Counted from the stretch's first letter, positions 18,567 to 29,746 are shown. The stretch is 64,000 nucleotides of DNA from an uncultured Roseburia sp. (GCA_945787015.1 CALZGM010000006.1:1-64000); one strand, 5' to 3'. The notes: generated by a model from the letters alone, not told the origin. Numbers and translations are program-made.

Positions 18567-19082
18567 CTACTCATATAGTGCCTTCAATTTTTCATACTCC
18601 GTATTGATCTCCTGCAGGGTACTCTTGTCCCCACCGAGATTGTCCGGATGATAAATCTTAATTAAATCCTTATAACGCTTCTTTAGTGTATCTTCGCTGT
18701 CTACACCGCTAAAAAAGATTTCCCCTTTTATAACACTTTGAGAACCAAACCGGGAACCATACTCGAATTCATTCACATACCGGTAGAAATCCCGCTGTCT
18801 GGCAACCTGCTCCTTTTCAGCAGCAAGCTTTTTTAATTCGCCTTCCAAAATCTTCCACTTCATGTCAAAAAGTTTTTTATCCTGTTCAAGACGATTTTCT
18901 TCCACTTGTTTTTTCAAGTAGAATTCCTGTTTTTCTCTTTCAAACGCTCTGCGTTCAGCATCCAGCTGTCTACGTTCTTCTGTTAGTTCCTGTTTTTTAT
19001 GTTCAAGCTCTACGGCTTCTTTAAACTGCCACTGGCGATAGGACGTATCACGCTCTTTGGCATATACCATCGACTGACTCAT
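18567..19082 (-). CDS. Coiled-coil protein with C-terminal J-domain
   Basis: 171 residues. A long charged coiled coil (about 20-110, KKQELTEERRQLDAERRAF) is followed by a C-terminal J-like domain LKKRYKDLIKIYHPDNLGGD with the HPD triad that stimulates DnaK. No zinc or substrate-binding domains. It lies directly downstream of dnaJ, 41 bp away, so it is probably part of the heat-shock transcript and may act as a dedicated DnaK co-chaperone. Target unknown. Confidence 0.75.
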   Translation of the reverse strand: MSQSMVYAKERDTSYRQWQFKEAVELEHKKQELTEERRQLDAERRAFEREKQEFYLKKQVEENRLEQDKKLFDMKWKILEGELKKLAAEKEQVARQRDFYRYVNEFEYGSRFGSQSVIKGEIFFSGVDSEDTLKKRYKDLIKIYHPDNLGGDKSTLQEINTEYEKLKALYE

Positions 19083-19123
19083 ATAAATTCACCTCTACCG
19101 CCATCATACACTATTTCTGCAAT

Positions 19124-20308
19124 TTATTCAAACTCTTCTTTAATATCATCAATAGATTCCTTTAATTTATCCATAAACCCTCTTTTTTTCTTTGGTTTTT
19201 CGGAATCCTCGGAAGTTTTTCTTAAAGAGTCGCCTGTTACTTCATCAAACTGACGAAGCAGCTCTTTTGCTTCCGCATTCAGTGAAGTCGGTGTCTGTAC
19301 TACTAAGGTTACATAATGGTCACCACGAATTTCTTTGTTACGCAGAGAAGGAACGCCCTTACCCTTTAAACGAATCTTGGTATCGGTCTGTGTACCCGGT
19401 TTTACTTCATATAAAACATCACCATCGACTGTATTGATTCGGATTTCTCCTCCTAAAGCAGCCTGGGCAAATGTAATTGGTGCAGTTGAGTAAATATTCA
19501 TATCCTGGCGCTGTAAGTTTGGATGTCTGGATACCACTACTTCTACCAGCAAATCGCCTCTTGGTCCGCCATTGATACCCGGTTCTCCTTTTTCGCGAAT
19601 ACGGACACTCTGTCCGTTATCAATTCCCGCCGGAATCGATACCTGAATTTTCTTCTTACTTGCGATATATCCGGTTCCGCGGCAATCCGAGCATTTTTCA
19701 CGCACAACCTTACCGGAACCATTACAGTCCGGACAAGTCTGTACATTTTGAACGGTGCCAAAGAAAGACTGCTGCGTAAATACAACTTTACCCTTCCCGC
19801 CACATTTTGTACAAGTCTCCGGAGAGGTACCCGGCTTTGCCCCGGTTCCATGGCAGGTCTTACAAGTATCTTTAAGTACCATTTCGATTTCTTTTTCACA
19901 ACCAAAAACAGCCTCTTCAAAGCTAATTCTAACACTGGTGCGAAGATTTGCCCCCTTCATTGGGCCATCATTAGCACGCCTAGAGCGACCACCGCCAAAG
20001 AAATCACCAAAAATATCACCAAAAATGTCGCCCATGTCCATGCCTGAAAAATCAAAGCCACCGGCACCGCCACCCATTCCATCAAAAGCTGCATGACCGA
20101 ACTGGTCATATTGTCTTCTTTTTTCCGGATCGCTTAATACCGCGTAGGCTTCCTGCGCCTCTTTGAATTTCTCTTCGCACTCTTTGTCTCCTGGATGTGC
20201 GTCCGGATGATATTTTTTTGCCAGAGCACGGAAAGCTTTTTTTATTTCTGCATCATCTGCGCCCTTGCTTATTCCAAGGACCTCATAATAGTCTCTTTTA
20301 TCAGCCAT
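19124..20308 (-). CDS. dnaJ: Chaperone DnaJ
   Basis: 394 residues: J-domain with HPD in [11 protein letters not shown], Gly/Phe-rich linker, four zinc-binding repeats ([32 protein letters not shown]) and the C-terminal substrate-binding domain. Canonical type I Hsp40 working with DnaK and GrpE in the cytoplasm. 76 bp after dnaK in the hrcA-grpE-dnaK-dnaJ order. Confidence 0.97.
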   Translation of the reverse strand: MADKRDYYEVLGISKGADDAEIKKAFRALAKKYHPDAHPGDKECEEKFKEAQEAYAVLSDPEKRRQYDQFGHAAFDGMGGGAGGFDFSGMDMGDIFGDIFGDFFGGGRSRRANDGPMKGANLRTSVRISFEEAVFGCEKEIEMVLKDTCKTCHGTGAKPGTSPETCTKCGGKGKVVFTQQSFFGTVQNVQTCPDCNGSGKVVREKCSDCRGTGYIASKKKIQVSIPAGIDNGQSVRIREKGEPGINGGPRGDLLVEVVVSRHPNLQRQDMNIYSTAPITFAQAALGGEIRINTVDGDVLYEVKPGTQTDTKIRLKGKGVPSLRNKEIRGDHYVTLVVQTPTSLNAEAKELLRQFDEVTGDSLRKTSEDSEKPKKKRGFMDKLKESIDDIKEEFE

Positions 20309-20384
20309 AACAATTCTCCACTACGAACGCATAGGGTTCCCGGAAAACTCCGAAAACCCCTGCTTTATTATTTATATATTATTC

Positions 20385-22268
<1,884 letters not shown>

Positions 22269-22304
22269 CTAAATATCTAAAAAAATTTGTTAACTTGATT
22301 TATG

Positions 22305-22326
22305 AAAAAGTTGCAAGCAACTTTTT
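22305..22326 (-). terminator. Hairpin with T-run between grpE and dnaK
   Basis: Symmetrical AAAAAGTTGC/GCAACTTTTT hairpin with T-run, 14 bp after the grpE stop. Can act as a partial terminator or processing site that sets the ratio of grpE to dnaK mRNA. Confidence 0.55.
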
Positions 22327-22340
22327 TACTGTTATAAAAT

Positions 22341-22970
22341 CTACTGAACGACCGCCACCATGCTGTGACGTACGACAGTTTCTTTATAGGTGTAACCTTT
22401 TAATAATTCCTGAGCAACCACACCGGATTCATATTCTTCACTCGCAACCTGCATGACTGCATTGTGGTATTCCGGATTAAATTCCTGACCAACTGCCTCA
22501 ATTGGTTTCACACCGATTGCCTCTAATTCCGTCATAAGCTGCTTATAAACCTTATCCATTCCCTGTACAAATGCATCATCTTTATCAGCCTCTTCTACGG
22601 TAGTAAATCCTCTTTCAAAATTGTCCACAATCGGAAGAATTTTTTCGATTACAGTTCTCGCACCCATATCAAACATCTGTGACTTTTCTTTTTCGGTACG
22701 TTTTCTGAAGTTCTCGAATTCTGCCATCTGACGTTTTACCTGATCGGTTAATTCTTCGATTTTTTCATCTTTTTTATCTTTTTTCTTTTTAAAAAATCCT
22801 TTTTTCTCTTCGGAAGTATCTTCTGCTGCATCTTCTGCTTCGGCAACATCCTCTTCCTTTGCTTCTTCCACAGTCTCGGCGGTAATATCCTCTGTCACTT
22901 CCGAATCGACTGTATCCTTTGTCTCTTCTGTAAGTTCTTCAAGAATTTCATCCTGTTTTGTTTCCTGCAT
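22341..22970 (-). CDS. grpE: Nucleotide exchange factor GrpE
   Basis: 209 residues. A very acidic N-terminal tail (about 1-55) and a lysine-rich stretch KKGFFKKKKDKKDEK precede the long helix and the GrpE core (EFENFRKRTEKEKSQM, ILPIVDNFERG, YNPEYHNAVMQV-like end). Exchanges ADP for ATP on DnaK. Lies between hrcA and dnaK. Confidence 0.95.
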   Translation of the reverse strand: MQETKQDEILEELTEETKDTVDSEVTEDITAETVEEAKEEDVAEAEDAAEDTSEEKKGFFKKKKDKKDEKIEELTDQVKRQMAEFENFRKRTEKEKSQMFDMGARTVIEKILPIVDNFERGFTTVEEADKDDAFVQGMDKVYKQLMTELEAIGVKPIEAVGQEFNPEYHNAVMQVASEEYESGVVAQELLKGYTYKETVVRHSMVAVVQ

Positions 22971-22993
22971 GTTACTATTCCTTTCTATTCATC

Positions 22994-23130
22994 ATTTGTA
23001 ACTGTTCAGTACCTTCACGGTCACAATGAAAAAATCCATGAAAATCGTCTTCGACGATGGGATTTTTTCACTCCTGAATCACTTTTTTACGGTCTACGCG
23101 GTTCCGCTCCGACCTATTCTGAACAGTTAC
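22994..23130. repeat. MITE-like inverted-repeat element A (hrcA-grpE gap)
   Basis: 137-bp segment bounded by GTAACTGTTCAG (left, 22998-23009) and its reverse complement CTGAACAGTTAC (right, 23119-23130), with an inner dyad AAAAAATCC...ATCGTC/GACGAT...GGATTTTTT. The right arm encodes the last residues of hrcA (GNCSE and stop). The left 20 bp match element B near 30040 at 17 of 20 positions. No coding capacity. Looks like a small non-autonomous mobile or REP-like element that landed in the heat-shock operon. Confidence 0.6.
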
Positions 23131-24178
23131 CTTCATTTTTCGACTTATCTAAAATGCCATCCAATGACTTTTTCAATACCTTCAGGTTATCCATAACCTT
23201 TTCATAATCCATTCGTTTTGGTCCAACAATTCCGATTGTTCCACGAACGCCTTCGCCTAATTCATAAGTAGCTGTCACCACACTGCAATCCTTCATTGTC
23301 TGAATCGGGCTTTCATTTCCGATATAAACCTGAATGCCGGTATTTTCTTCGTTTAATAGATTTTCTGTTACTAAAGTAGCCAGCTGCTGCTTTTCTTCAA
23401 AAGTAGATAACAGCTCGCTTGCCTTTTCCGCTGAGTCTGAAAGCTCGGGATACTTGAATAAATTCGTTGTACCACTTGTGTAGATGCGGATATCTTCATC
23501 TGCTCCCATGGTCTCTTCCAGTGTATCTAATACCTCGCTTACAATAGCACCATAGCTTCCGGCCTGCTCCTTAAGCTTTGCAATGGCTGCCAAATTAATT
23601 TCTTCCAAGGCAAGACCATTTAAGTTTGAGTTCAATAAGAAATTCAGTTTTAATAAAGTCTCATTATCAATCGGTTCAGAAAGATTAATGATTTTATTCT
23701 TTACCAGATTACTCTGTGTCACAATCACTGCCAAAAGCTGGTCGTCATCTACCAGTGAAAGCTGGATGAATTTTACCTTATTTCTGTGATAAGACGGAGC
23801 CGATACCATGGTTGCATAATTGGTATTATTTGCTAACACCTTAGCCACCTGCTGCAACACCTGTTCCATCTTTTCCGTGTGCTCAATCACAAACTGCTTC
23901 ATCTCTGCAACTTCACGATTCTTATCCTCCATCAGATGATCCACATAGAAGCGGTATCCTTTATCAGAAGGAATACGGCCTGCTGAAGTATGTGGCTGTA
24001 CAATATAGCCAAGCTCTTCCAAATCAGCCATCTCATTTCGAATCGTTGCAGAACTTAAATTCAAATCCGTGTACTTTGAAATCGTTCTGGAGCCGACCGG
24101 CTCTCCGGTTTCTAAGTAATTGCGAATGACTGCATTTAATATTTTCGTTTTACGTTCGCTTAATTCGAATTCTTCCAT
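23114..24178 (-). CDS. hrcA: Heat-inducible transcription repressor HrcA
   Basis: 354 residues starting with the winged-helix part (RKTKILNAVIRNYLETGEPVGSRTISK ... SSATIRNEMADLEELGYI) and HrcA core HTSAGRIPSDKGYRFYVDHLM. Binds CIRCE as a dimer and is stabilised by GroEL. First gene of the hrcA-grpE-dnaK-dnaJ operon, with CIRCE in its own leader. The last five codons and stop are supplied by the right end of repeat element A, so the native C-terminus may have been rewritten. Confidence 0.95.
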   Translation of the reverse strand: MEEFELSERKTKILNAVIRNYLETGEPVGSRTISKYTDLNLSSATIRNEMADLEELGYIVQPHTSAGRIPSDKGYRFYVDHLMEDKNREVAEMKQFVIEHTEKMEQVLQQVAKVLANNTNYATMVSAPSYHRNKVKFIQLSLVDDDQLLAVIVTQSNLVKNKIINLSEPIDNETLLKLNFLLNSNLNGLALEEINLAAIAKLKEQAGSYGAIVSEVLDTLEETMGADEDIRIYTSGTTNLFKYPELSDSAEKASELLSTFEEKQQLATLVTENLLNEENTGIQVYIGNESPIQTMKDCSVVTATYELGEGVRGTIGIVGPKRMDYEKVMDNLKVLKKSLDGILDKSKNEGNCSE

Positions 24179-24257
24179 TCGTCTACTCCCGTTTCTCTGA
24201 AATCATCCTTTACGGTTAACTTATCATGAATAAAAAAGGTGCTATTCAAGTTTTTTG

Positions 24258-24284
24258 TTAGCACTCATTTATGTGGAGTGCTAA
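24258..24284 (-). promoter_or_regulatory. CIRCE operator
   Basis: TTAGCACTC, nine bases, GAGTGCTAA: an exact match to the CIRCE consensus. It lies just downstream of the hrcA promoter and is the HrcA binding site controlling the heat-shock operon. Confidence 0.97.
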
Positions 24285-24295
24285 CATCTGTACTT

Positions 24296-24324
24296 AAAAT
24301 AGCACCAACAACTGCTTTTGTCAA
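24296..24324 (-). promoter_or_regulatory. Promoter of the hrcA operon
   Basis: On the minus strand TTGACA (24324-24319), 17-bp spacer, TATTTT (24301-24296), with CIRCE starting 11 bp downstream. Consistent with sigma-A transcription blocked by HrcA. Confidence 0.8.
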
Positions 24325-24349
24325 CAGCATTTCTTTATTTTTATAGATT

Positions 24350-25552
24350 TTATATATTTTTTAGATTCGCCTTTTTATAAGAGCTGCGACACACTATCAT
24401 GAGAAGGATTCCTACTATACAAAACACAGTAGAGACTGTAACCATTGCAAATAATCCTGCACGCTCCAAAATCATACCGCCGATGACATTTCCAAAGGTT
24501 CCGCCAAGACCTATGGTGCATGCGCCAAGCAGTGCCTGTCCCACATTCCGGTCCTCTTCCTTAAGCGCCATATTGATAAAATATACCGATGCCGGTGTAA
24601 AAAGAGCAAAACCGCCAAACTGTGAGAATTGTGCCAGATAAACAAGTGCTACATTTCCCGCAAACATGGCTATCGTGCTCTTAATGGCAAAGAAAATTGC
24701 ACTCCACACTAAAAGCCTGTCTATGGCAATCTTTTTTGACAATCTGACAAAATAGGACATCACAGGAAACTCGACTCCCGCCGCAATAAAAATTGCGATA
24801 CCAAGCTTGGAGCTGTCACCGCCCGCATTTTCTATAATCTGTGGAAGAAATACACATACTATATTATGTGACATAAACAAAAATACTGCAGATATCAGGA
24901 AGTACTTCAAAAAAGAATACTTTTTTAATAAGGAAAAGCCGGCTATTTTCTGTTTCTTTTTTTCTTTGCAGATTTTTCTTATCGGCACTTCCTGCTTATA
25001 ACATTGCCGGAACAAAATAACGCTTAAAATAACCAATGCACAAATGATTGTATAAAATATCATTAGGCACTTTTCACCCCAGAAGCTTACCGCATATCCA
25101 TAAAACAAAGAAGATACAGAAAAGCTGGCGGCTCCAAGTCCTCTTGCAATGCCATAATTAATAGGGAGTCCGGCATTCACACCTTCCATCGCGATACTGC
25201 TTAATATAGAAGGAAGTGACGCCTCTAATGCAGCAACCATCATAAAAAGTATGGCAACTGTATAAATGCCCGGCAGCTTTAGCATCATCATAGCTGCCAT
25301 TCCCAAAGCCAAAAGCTGCAAAACCACTACGTTTTTACTGTTATTCATGTGCGGGCTCTTTTCAACTAGGGATGCCAAAACCGGCTGTATAAGTACCGAA
25401 ATCATAGCGCCGACTCCCGTCACCAGTCCGATGATCTGACTATTATATCCGCATGCTTTCAGATAAACTGAAGTAAAGCTCCATATAATAGCATACCCGC
25501 ACCAGAACAAGATATGTATCAAATAGTAAAACCATGTTATTTTCTTTCTCAT
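24350..25552 (-). CDS. MFS sugar/oligosaccharide transporter
   Basis: About 400 residues with twelve predicted membrane segments; the opening KITWFYYLIHILFWCGYAIIWSFTSVYLKACGY resembles MFS_1-like (LacY/NHS-type) proton symporters. Start placed at the ATG at 25552 after AAGGAAG; the ATG at 25603 has no ribosome binding site. Divergent from the LacI-sensor diguanylate cyclase with 83 bp between, so the two may share regulation. Substrate not determinable; sugar or nucleoside is a family inference. Confidence 0.8.
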   Translation of the reverse strand: MRKKITWFYYLIHILFWCGYAIIWSFTSVYLKACGYNSQIIGLVTGVGAMISVLIQPVLASLVEKSPHMNNSKNVVVLQLLALGMAAMMMLKLPGIYTVAILFMMVAALEASLPSILSSIAMEGVNAGLPINYGIARGLGAASFSVSSLFYGYAVSFWGEKCLMIFYTIICALVILSVILFRQCYKQEVPIRKICKEKKKQKIAGFSLLKKYSFLKYFLISAVFLFMSHNIVCVFLPQIIENAGGDSSKLGIAIFIAAGVEFPVMSYFVRLSKKIAIDRLLVWSAIFFAIKSTIAMFAGNVALVYLAQFSQFGGFALFTPASVYFINMALKEEDRNVGQALLGACTIGLGGTFGNVIGGMILERAGLFAMVTVSTVFCIVGILLMIVCRSSYKKANLKNI

Positions 25553-25635
25553 TTTGTCTTCTTCCTTATAAAACCTTTTATAAATAACCAATTTATGGTA
25601 CAATAAAGCGTATCATTTGGCAAGAGGGGAAGAAT

Positions 25636-27561
25636 ATGTATCATACAAAAAAAATTGGGGTTTTTATTTCTCACATTATGGGATTTTACCAGCAGAATGT
25701 CTGCCATGGAATTATTGACAAAGCATTAGAATACGGTTATACTGCCGAGATTTTTGCCTCCATGGATGGCGAAAACCTTGGAGACTACAGCATCGGTGAA
25801 GAAAGTATCTTAAAAATACCAAACTATGATGATTTTAGCGGCATTATTTTTGCATCCGACACTTATCCACAGGATGCATTGCGTCAGCAGATTGAGACAG
25901 CCCTAAAGGAAAAGTGCAGCTGTCCGATCATTGAAATTTCAGAAAAACATGAATCATTTCCTTCTATTTCTTTGGAGAATAACTCTACTACAGCTGACTT
26001 GGTCCGACATCTCATTACCAAGCACGGATGTAAACGTATTTGCTATCTCGGTTGTGCGAGTGAAGCTTATTTTTCGGACAGCAGGGAAAATTATTACCGG
26101 CACACAATGGCGGATACCGGTCTTACTGTAGGGAAAGAAGATGTCTATGCCGCTGCATATACATCGGATTCCGTTTTAGCTGCTTTAAGACATTTTACCT
26201 CATCCGGCAAACCGGATGCGGTTGTCTGCTACAATGATCACATGGCTTTACTCTTCATGGAGGTTGCACTAAAAAACGGATATTGCATTCCAGAAGATTT
26301 TGCAATTACAGGCTGTGATAACAGTGAGGAAGGACAAAGTATCAACCCATGCCTTACGACGGTATCCTTCCCTGTTTATGAGTTGGGGCAAACAGCTGTA
26401 GAATGTCTCATCCAAAAAATGAGGGGAGACATGCTCCCGGTACATACACAGGTACCTGCAGACATTATAATCGGCCATTCCTGTGGTTGCACGCAAGCCA
26501 CCTATAAAAATCCATTGTTTTATCAGCGTTCTCTCCTTAACCGCATTGCATCCACAGAAGCCTCCATTTTTACCTCCATGCGGATGACAGCAGCTTTCCA
26601 GAACATTACCGACATTGATGACGGCATGGATTTATTAGAGACTTACATTGCGCATATCGACCATTGCCATGAATTCTATCTATGCTTATATGACGGTTGG
26701 GATTCCGTTTCTAAGCATATTTTGGAGTTGACGGAACAGAATGAGGACGAGTACGCGGCAGATGACATCCATTTAAAGCTTGCGATTCGTGATGGGAAAC
26801 GTTTACCGGAATGCAGTTTTACGAAGAACGCCCTGCTTCCGGAGCATATTTACCGTCATTTTGATTCTGCATACCTTTATATGCCGTTGTTCTTTAAAGA
26901 TAAGGAATTCGGTTATGTTGCTCTGTCTTATGAGTACAATCGCATTGACTATCACTTCCAGTTTGTTCACTGGTTCATGAATATCAACCAGATGCTGCAG
27001 CGTATCTGCGATGCAAAAAATACCAATCTCTTAGTATCTCATCTGGAAGATATTTATACAAAAGATGCTCTGACCGGATTATATAACAAACATGGTTATC
27101 TGCATTTTGAGGATTTGATGATTGTAGATGCCGTTACCAATAAAAAGACCTTGACAGGTTTCCTTTTTGATATGAATGGTCTAAAATACATCAATGATCA
27201 CTTCGGGCATAATGAAGGCGATTTCGCCATTCAGGTAATTGGTCATGCTCTATCCAGCATCACACGTCCGGGTGATATCTGTGCCCGCTTCAGCGGTGAT
27301 GAATTTTATCTGCTTTCTACAAACTATAATGAAACGGAAGCAGAAGACTTCCTTGCACGCATACATAAATACCTGAATAATTACAATAAATTAAGTCACA
27401 AGGAATACGAAATCACTACCAGTGGCGGCTTTGCACAGGTCAAACCTGAGACAGGCTTTTCGAAAGAAGATATTAAGGAGCTGTATGCGCAAGCTGATAA
27501 AAAAATGTATGCACAGAAACGGGAAATGCATGCGAATCGAGTAGGAGAGAAAATTAAATAA
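25636..27561 (+). CDS. Cytoplasmic diguanylate cyclase with LacI-type sugar-binding sensor
   Basis: 641 residues, no signal peptide or TM. Residues 1-280 resemble the effector domain of LacI regulators (KIGVFISHIMGFYQQNVCHGI, VCYNDHMALLFMEVAL, FAITGCDNSEEGQ) but without the DNA-binding helix-turn-helix. A middle region (about 290-470) is unrecognised, possibly GAF-like. The C-terminus is GGDEF (DALTGLYNKHGYL, RFSGDEFYLL); the I-site RxxD (RPGD) lies five residues before SGDEF. So c-di-GMP synthesis is probably controlled by an intracellular sugar and by product feedback. Strong AGAGGGGAAG ribosome binding site. Divergent from an MFS transporter. Confidence 0.88.
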   Translation: MYHTKKIGVFISHIMGFYQQNVCHGIIDKALEYGYTAEIFASMDGENLGDYSIGEESILKIPNYDDFSGIIFASDTYPQDALRQQIETALKEKCSCPIIEISEKHESFPSISLENNSTTADLVRHLITKHGCKRICYLGCASEAYFSDSRENYYRHTMADTGLTVGKEDVYAAAYTSDSVLAALRHFTSSGKPDAVVCYNDHMALLFMEVALKNGYCIPEDFAITGCDNSEEGQSINPCLTTVSFPVYELGQTAVECLIQKMRGDMLPVHTQVPADIIIGHSCGCTQATYKNPLFYQRSLLNRIASTEASIFTSMRMTAAFQNITDIDDGMDLLETYIAHIDHCHEFYLCLYDGWDSVSKHILELTEQNEDEYAADDIHLKLAIRDGKRLPECSFTKNALLPEHIYRHFDSAYLYMPLFFKDKEFGYVALSYEYNRIDYHFQFVHWFMNINQMLQRICDAKNTNLLVSHLEDIYTKDALTGLYNKHGYLHFEDLMIVDAVTNKKTLTGFLFDMNGLKYINDHFGHNEGDFAIQVIGHALSSITRPGDICARFSGDEFYLLSTNYNETEAEDFLARIHKYLNNYNKLSHKEYEITTSGGFAQVKPETGFSKEDIKELYAQADKKMYAQKREMHANRVGEKIK

Positions 27562-27562
27562 T

Positions 27563-28242
27563 TTTTCCCGACCTCTCACACCACCGTACGTACGGTTCCG
27601 TATACGGCGGTTCAATCAACTTAACAAGTAACTCACCTTTCGGTGTAGAAATCTAACATTGGGACTAATCCAAATCGGGTTAGTCTTTCTTTTGTAATTG
27701 CACGGTTTACGGTTCCCCTTTGGCATATAAAGGCTATTCTTGCCCCTGTATACGCTGTTGACCATGCATGCTTCTCATCTATTCCCAGTATAATCAGATT
27801 ATGTGCTCGATTTTGCGGAGTTTTCCAATGTTTCCATATACACATGCGCAAGCGATATCTGATATGCTTATCCATTTCTCTACAGAGACGTTTCATGCTT
27901 CCGATTTTGAAGTAGTTAATCCATCCACGGATAAGCTGGTTGAGTTTCTCTACTTTGTAGCTGTTGCTAACGCCCCAGTTGCGGCGAGTGAGTTCTTTCA
28001 TCCTCTTCTTGAATTTCACTATTGATTTTGTATGTGGCTTTGCCTTGTATTGGTGTGCCATCGAGTCATAGTAAAATCCAAATCCAAGGTATTTAAGTCT
28101 TTTTGGTCTATCCACTTTGCTCTTAGTCATGTTGACCTTTAGACCTAGTTCCTCTTCGATGAAACGGGATATGTTTCTCATTACCCGGTTTGCAGACATT
28201 TCACTTCCAACCATGATAATACAGTCATCTGCACTATGCCGA
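27563..28242 (-). mobile_element. 3' fragment of a group II intron
   Basis: Minus-strand domain V is visible at 27613-27581: GAACCGCCGUAUACGG then CCGUACGUACGGUGG, about 34 nt with a CGC-type catalytic triad, followed by GUGUGAGAGGUCGGG near the intron 3' end. Upstream is the C-terminal part of the intron maturase. Everything 5' of the YADD region, including domains I-III, is missing; the fragment stops at the palindrome at 28222. The 3' end lies 2-9 bp from the stop codon of the diguanylate cyclase gene. It cannot splice by itself. Confidence 0.85.
27633..28242 (-). pseudogene. ltrA: Group II intron reverse transcriptase/maturase, C-terminal remnant
   Basis: Coding from ADDCIIMVGSEMSANRVM (the YADD catalytic motif, with the tyrosine replaced by serine through the junction) through the thumb, maturase domain X (RRNWGVSNSYKVEKLNQLIRGWINYFK, GSMKRLCREMDKHIRYRLRM) and an end FICQRGTVNRAITKERLTRFGLVPMLDFY. 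About 193 residues from the first ATG at 28214; a full protein is 420-600 residues. All of RT motifs 0-4 is missing, so no reverse transcriptase activity. Confidence 0.9.
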
Positions 28243-28265
28243 TTTCGGCATAGTGCAGATGACTG
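28222..28265. repeat. Perfect 21-bp palindrome at the intron/AraC junction
   Basis: Arms 28222-28242 and 28245-28265 are perfect reverse complements with a 2-bp centre. The sequence GCAGATGACTG in each arm codes ADDC of the maturase on the minus strand and ADDC of the AraC remnant on the plus strand. So two unrelated genes are joined head-to-head exactly at a shared inverted word. Suggests fold-back template switching at microhomology, or an assembly artefact. Confidence 0.85.
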
Positions 28266-28905
28266 CGTATTGCTTTATTTTATAGTTCGCGCCACCACCT
28301 TTGAAAAGGTATTCTGGAATCAGCTTCCCCCTGAAAATCTTATGACACTCTTTTTCCAGCAGGCACTTAGTATGCCAAAAGGCACCTCTTATCTTCATTT
28401 TGAAACTGGGGATGACTTCGATATTAAGAATATGATGTTTCGAGTTTGGGAAGAATACCAGCAAAACGATTTGTATGGTTCGCAGATGATGAATGCCCTA
28501 CTTTCAGAATTCTTCATCCTTTTGCTTCGCAGATATGAAGGGACTGCAAAGCTACCACGAACAGAGGATTTTCATTGGAAGCATGAATTTTCGGCTATTT
28601 TCAGTTACATCCAAATTAATTATCAGAATATCACTCAAAAGGATGTGGCGGAGAAGTTTCATTATAGCGAGAGACAGATTACACGTATCATAGAAAACTG
28701 TATGGGCATGAATTTTGCGCAGTTGATTTTAAAGCTTAAGATGGAAAAAGCTGCCGGATTGTTGCTTCAGGGAGAGTATTCTATTGAAAATATCTCACAG
28801 ATTGTTGGATATTCTACTGTCAGCAGTTTTTATCGGGCATTCTGTAAGTATTATGGTTGTACACCACTTGAATATAAAGACAAAAAAGGACCGTCCCAAA
28901 ACTAA
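28245..28905 (+). pseudogene. AraC-family regulator, 5'-truncated
   Basis: The frame is open from the palindrome (HSADDCVLLYFIVRATTFEKVF) to a stop at 28905, about 219 residues. The C-terminal two helix-turn-helix motifs are intact (ITQKDVAEKFHYSERQITRIIENCMGMNFAQ and YSIENISQIVGYSTVSSFYRAF). The N-terminal cupin sensor is missing, and the frame upstream of 28245 is merely antisense to the maturase. No promoter or ribosome binding site belongs to it. A DNA-binding fragment could be made only if internal starts are used. Confidence 0.8.
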
Positions 28906-28925
28906 TTTGGGCATGATCCTTTTTT
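28882..28925 (+). terminator. Intrinsic terminator of the AraC remnant
   Basis: AAAAAAGGA...CCCAAA / TTTGGG...TCCTTTTTT hairpin with a T-run; the AraC stop codon lies in the loop. Its convergent neighbour is the abi remnant, so it may serve both strands (an A-run precedes it). Confidence 0.8.
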
Positions 28926-28943
28926 ATTTAGCATACATCCCAT

Positions 28944-29746
28944 TTACTTCAACTTTTCTAATTCACTCATATCAATGCCCATAATATCAAGAATATCATC
29001 AAAGCTCACTGTCTGAAATTCATTTTTATACCTATCAAATATTTCACTTAGTTCTGAGTGAAATTTCTTATAATAAGATTTATTAAGCATAACCTTAAAA
29101 TACAGTATAGCAACAATAATACGCCTATTGTTATAATTTGTAATCCCGAAATAATTTGCTATATTTACTACTCTTATATTTTTGTAATCCGAATTAAAAA
29201 GACGCTCGTCGTGTGCACATTGATTTCTAACTAAATTAAATATCTTTAGTGCGGATTCCATATCTTCACTACTAATTCTAAGTGTGCTCGTTGGTCTGTA
29301 TTGTTTTGCATACTTCCGACATTATCATGTATAGTTTTGGTTAAAATTGAAATCTGTTTCAAAACTCCTTTAGGATCATCGTCTCTATAATTTGCAATCT
29401 CCAAATAAGAATTGGCTTTGGGATATTTTTGTGAAAATTCATATGAAATAACAGTTTTAAATGAATTCTCGAAAATAAGTAAATACTTAAGAAAAAGAAA
29501 CCTTAATTCACGATCAAATAAAAACAATGCTTTCAATTCATTAAAATGTGTATTAGGTAAATATGTTTCTGGAATAATCGCATTTCCTTGACTATCCTTA
29601 CACAGAAATAAATCTTTATATCCATTTATGACATTGTAATAATTCTCTTGCTCCAAAAATCGCTTTGGTCTACCATCTGTCGGAACAACCATCCCTCTAT
29701 TACGTAATATCGTCAATTGTTGATTAAAAGTTTTAAACTCTTTCAT
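28944..29746 (-). pseudogene. Abi_2 (AbiF/AbiD-type) abortive infection protein, frameshifted and deleted
   Basis: Two frames make one gene. The N-terminal part (29746-29246) reads MKEFKTFNQQLTILRNRGM, FLEQENYYNVINGYKDLF and FDRELRFLFLKYLLIFENSFKTVISYEFSQKY, the Abi_2 signature region. The C-terminal part (29261-28944) carries the HEPN-like RNase motif in LVRNQCAHDERLFN (RN-x4-H). The frames overlap by 16 nt, and roughly 60-80 residues of the normal middle seem missing, so there is a deletion plus frameshift. ATG at 29746 has GGAG upstream. Abi_2 proteins are HEPN toxins of phage defence; this copy is probably dead. Confidence 0.85.

Noticed and set aside
28117-28244. N-terminal part of a plus-strand AraC frame starting at 28117
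   Set aside because: This stretch is antisense to the maturase remnant; the true AraC-derived sequence begins only at the palindrome.
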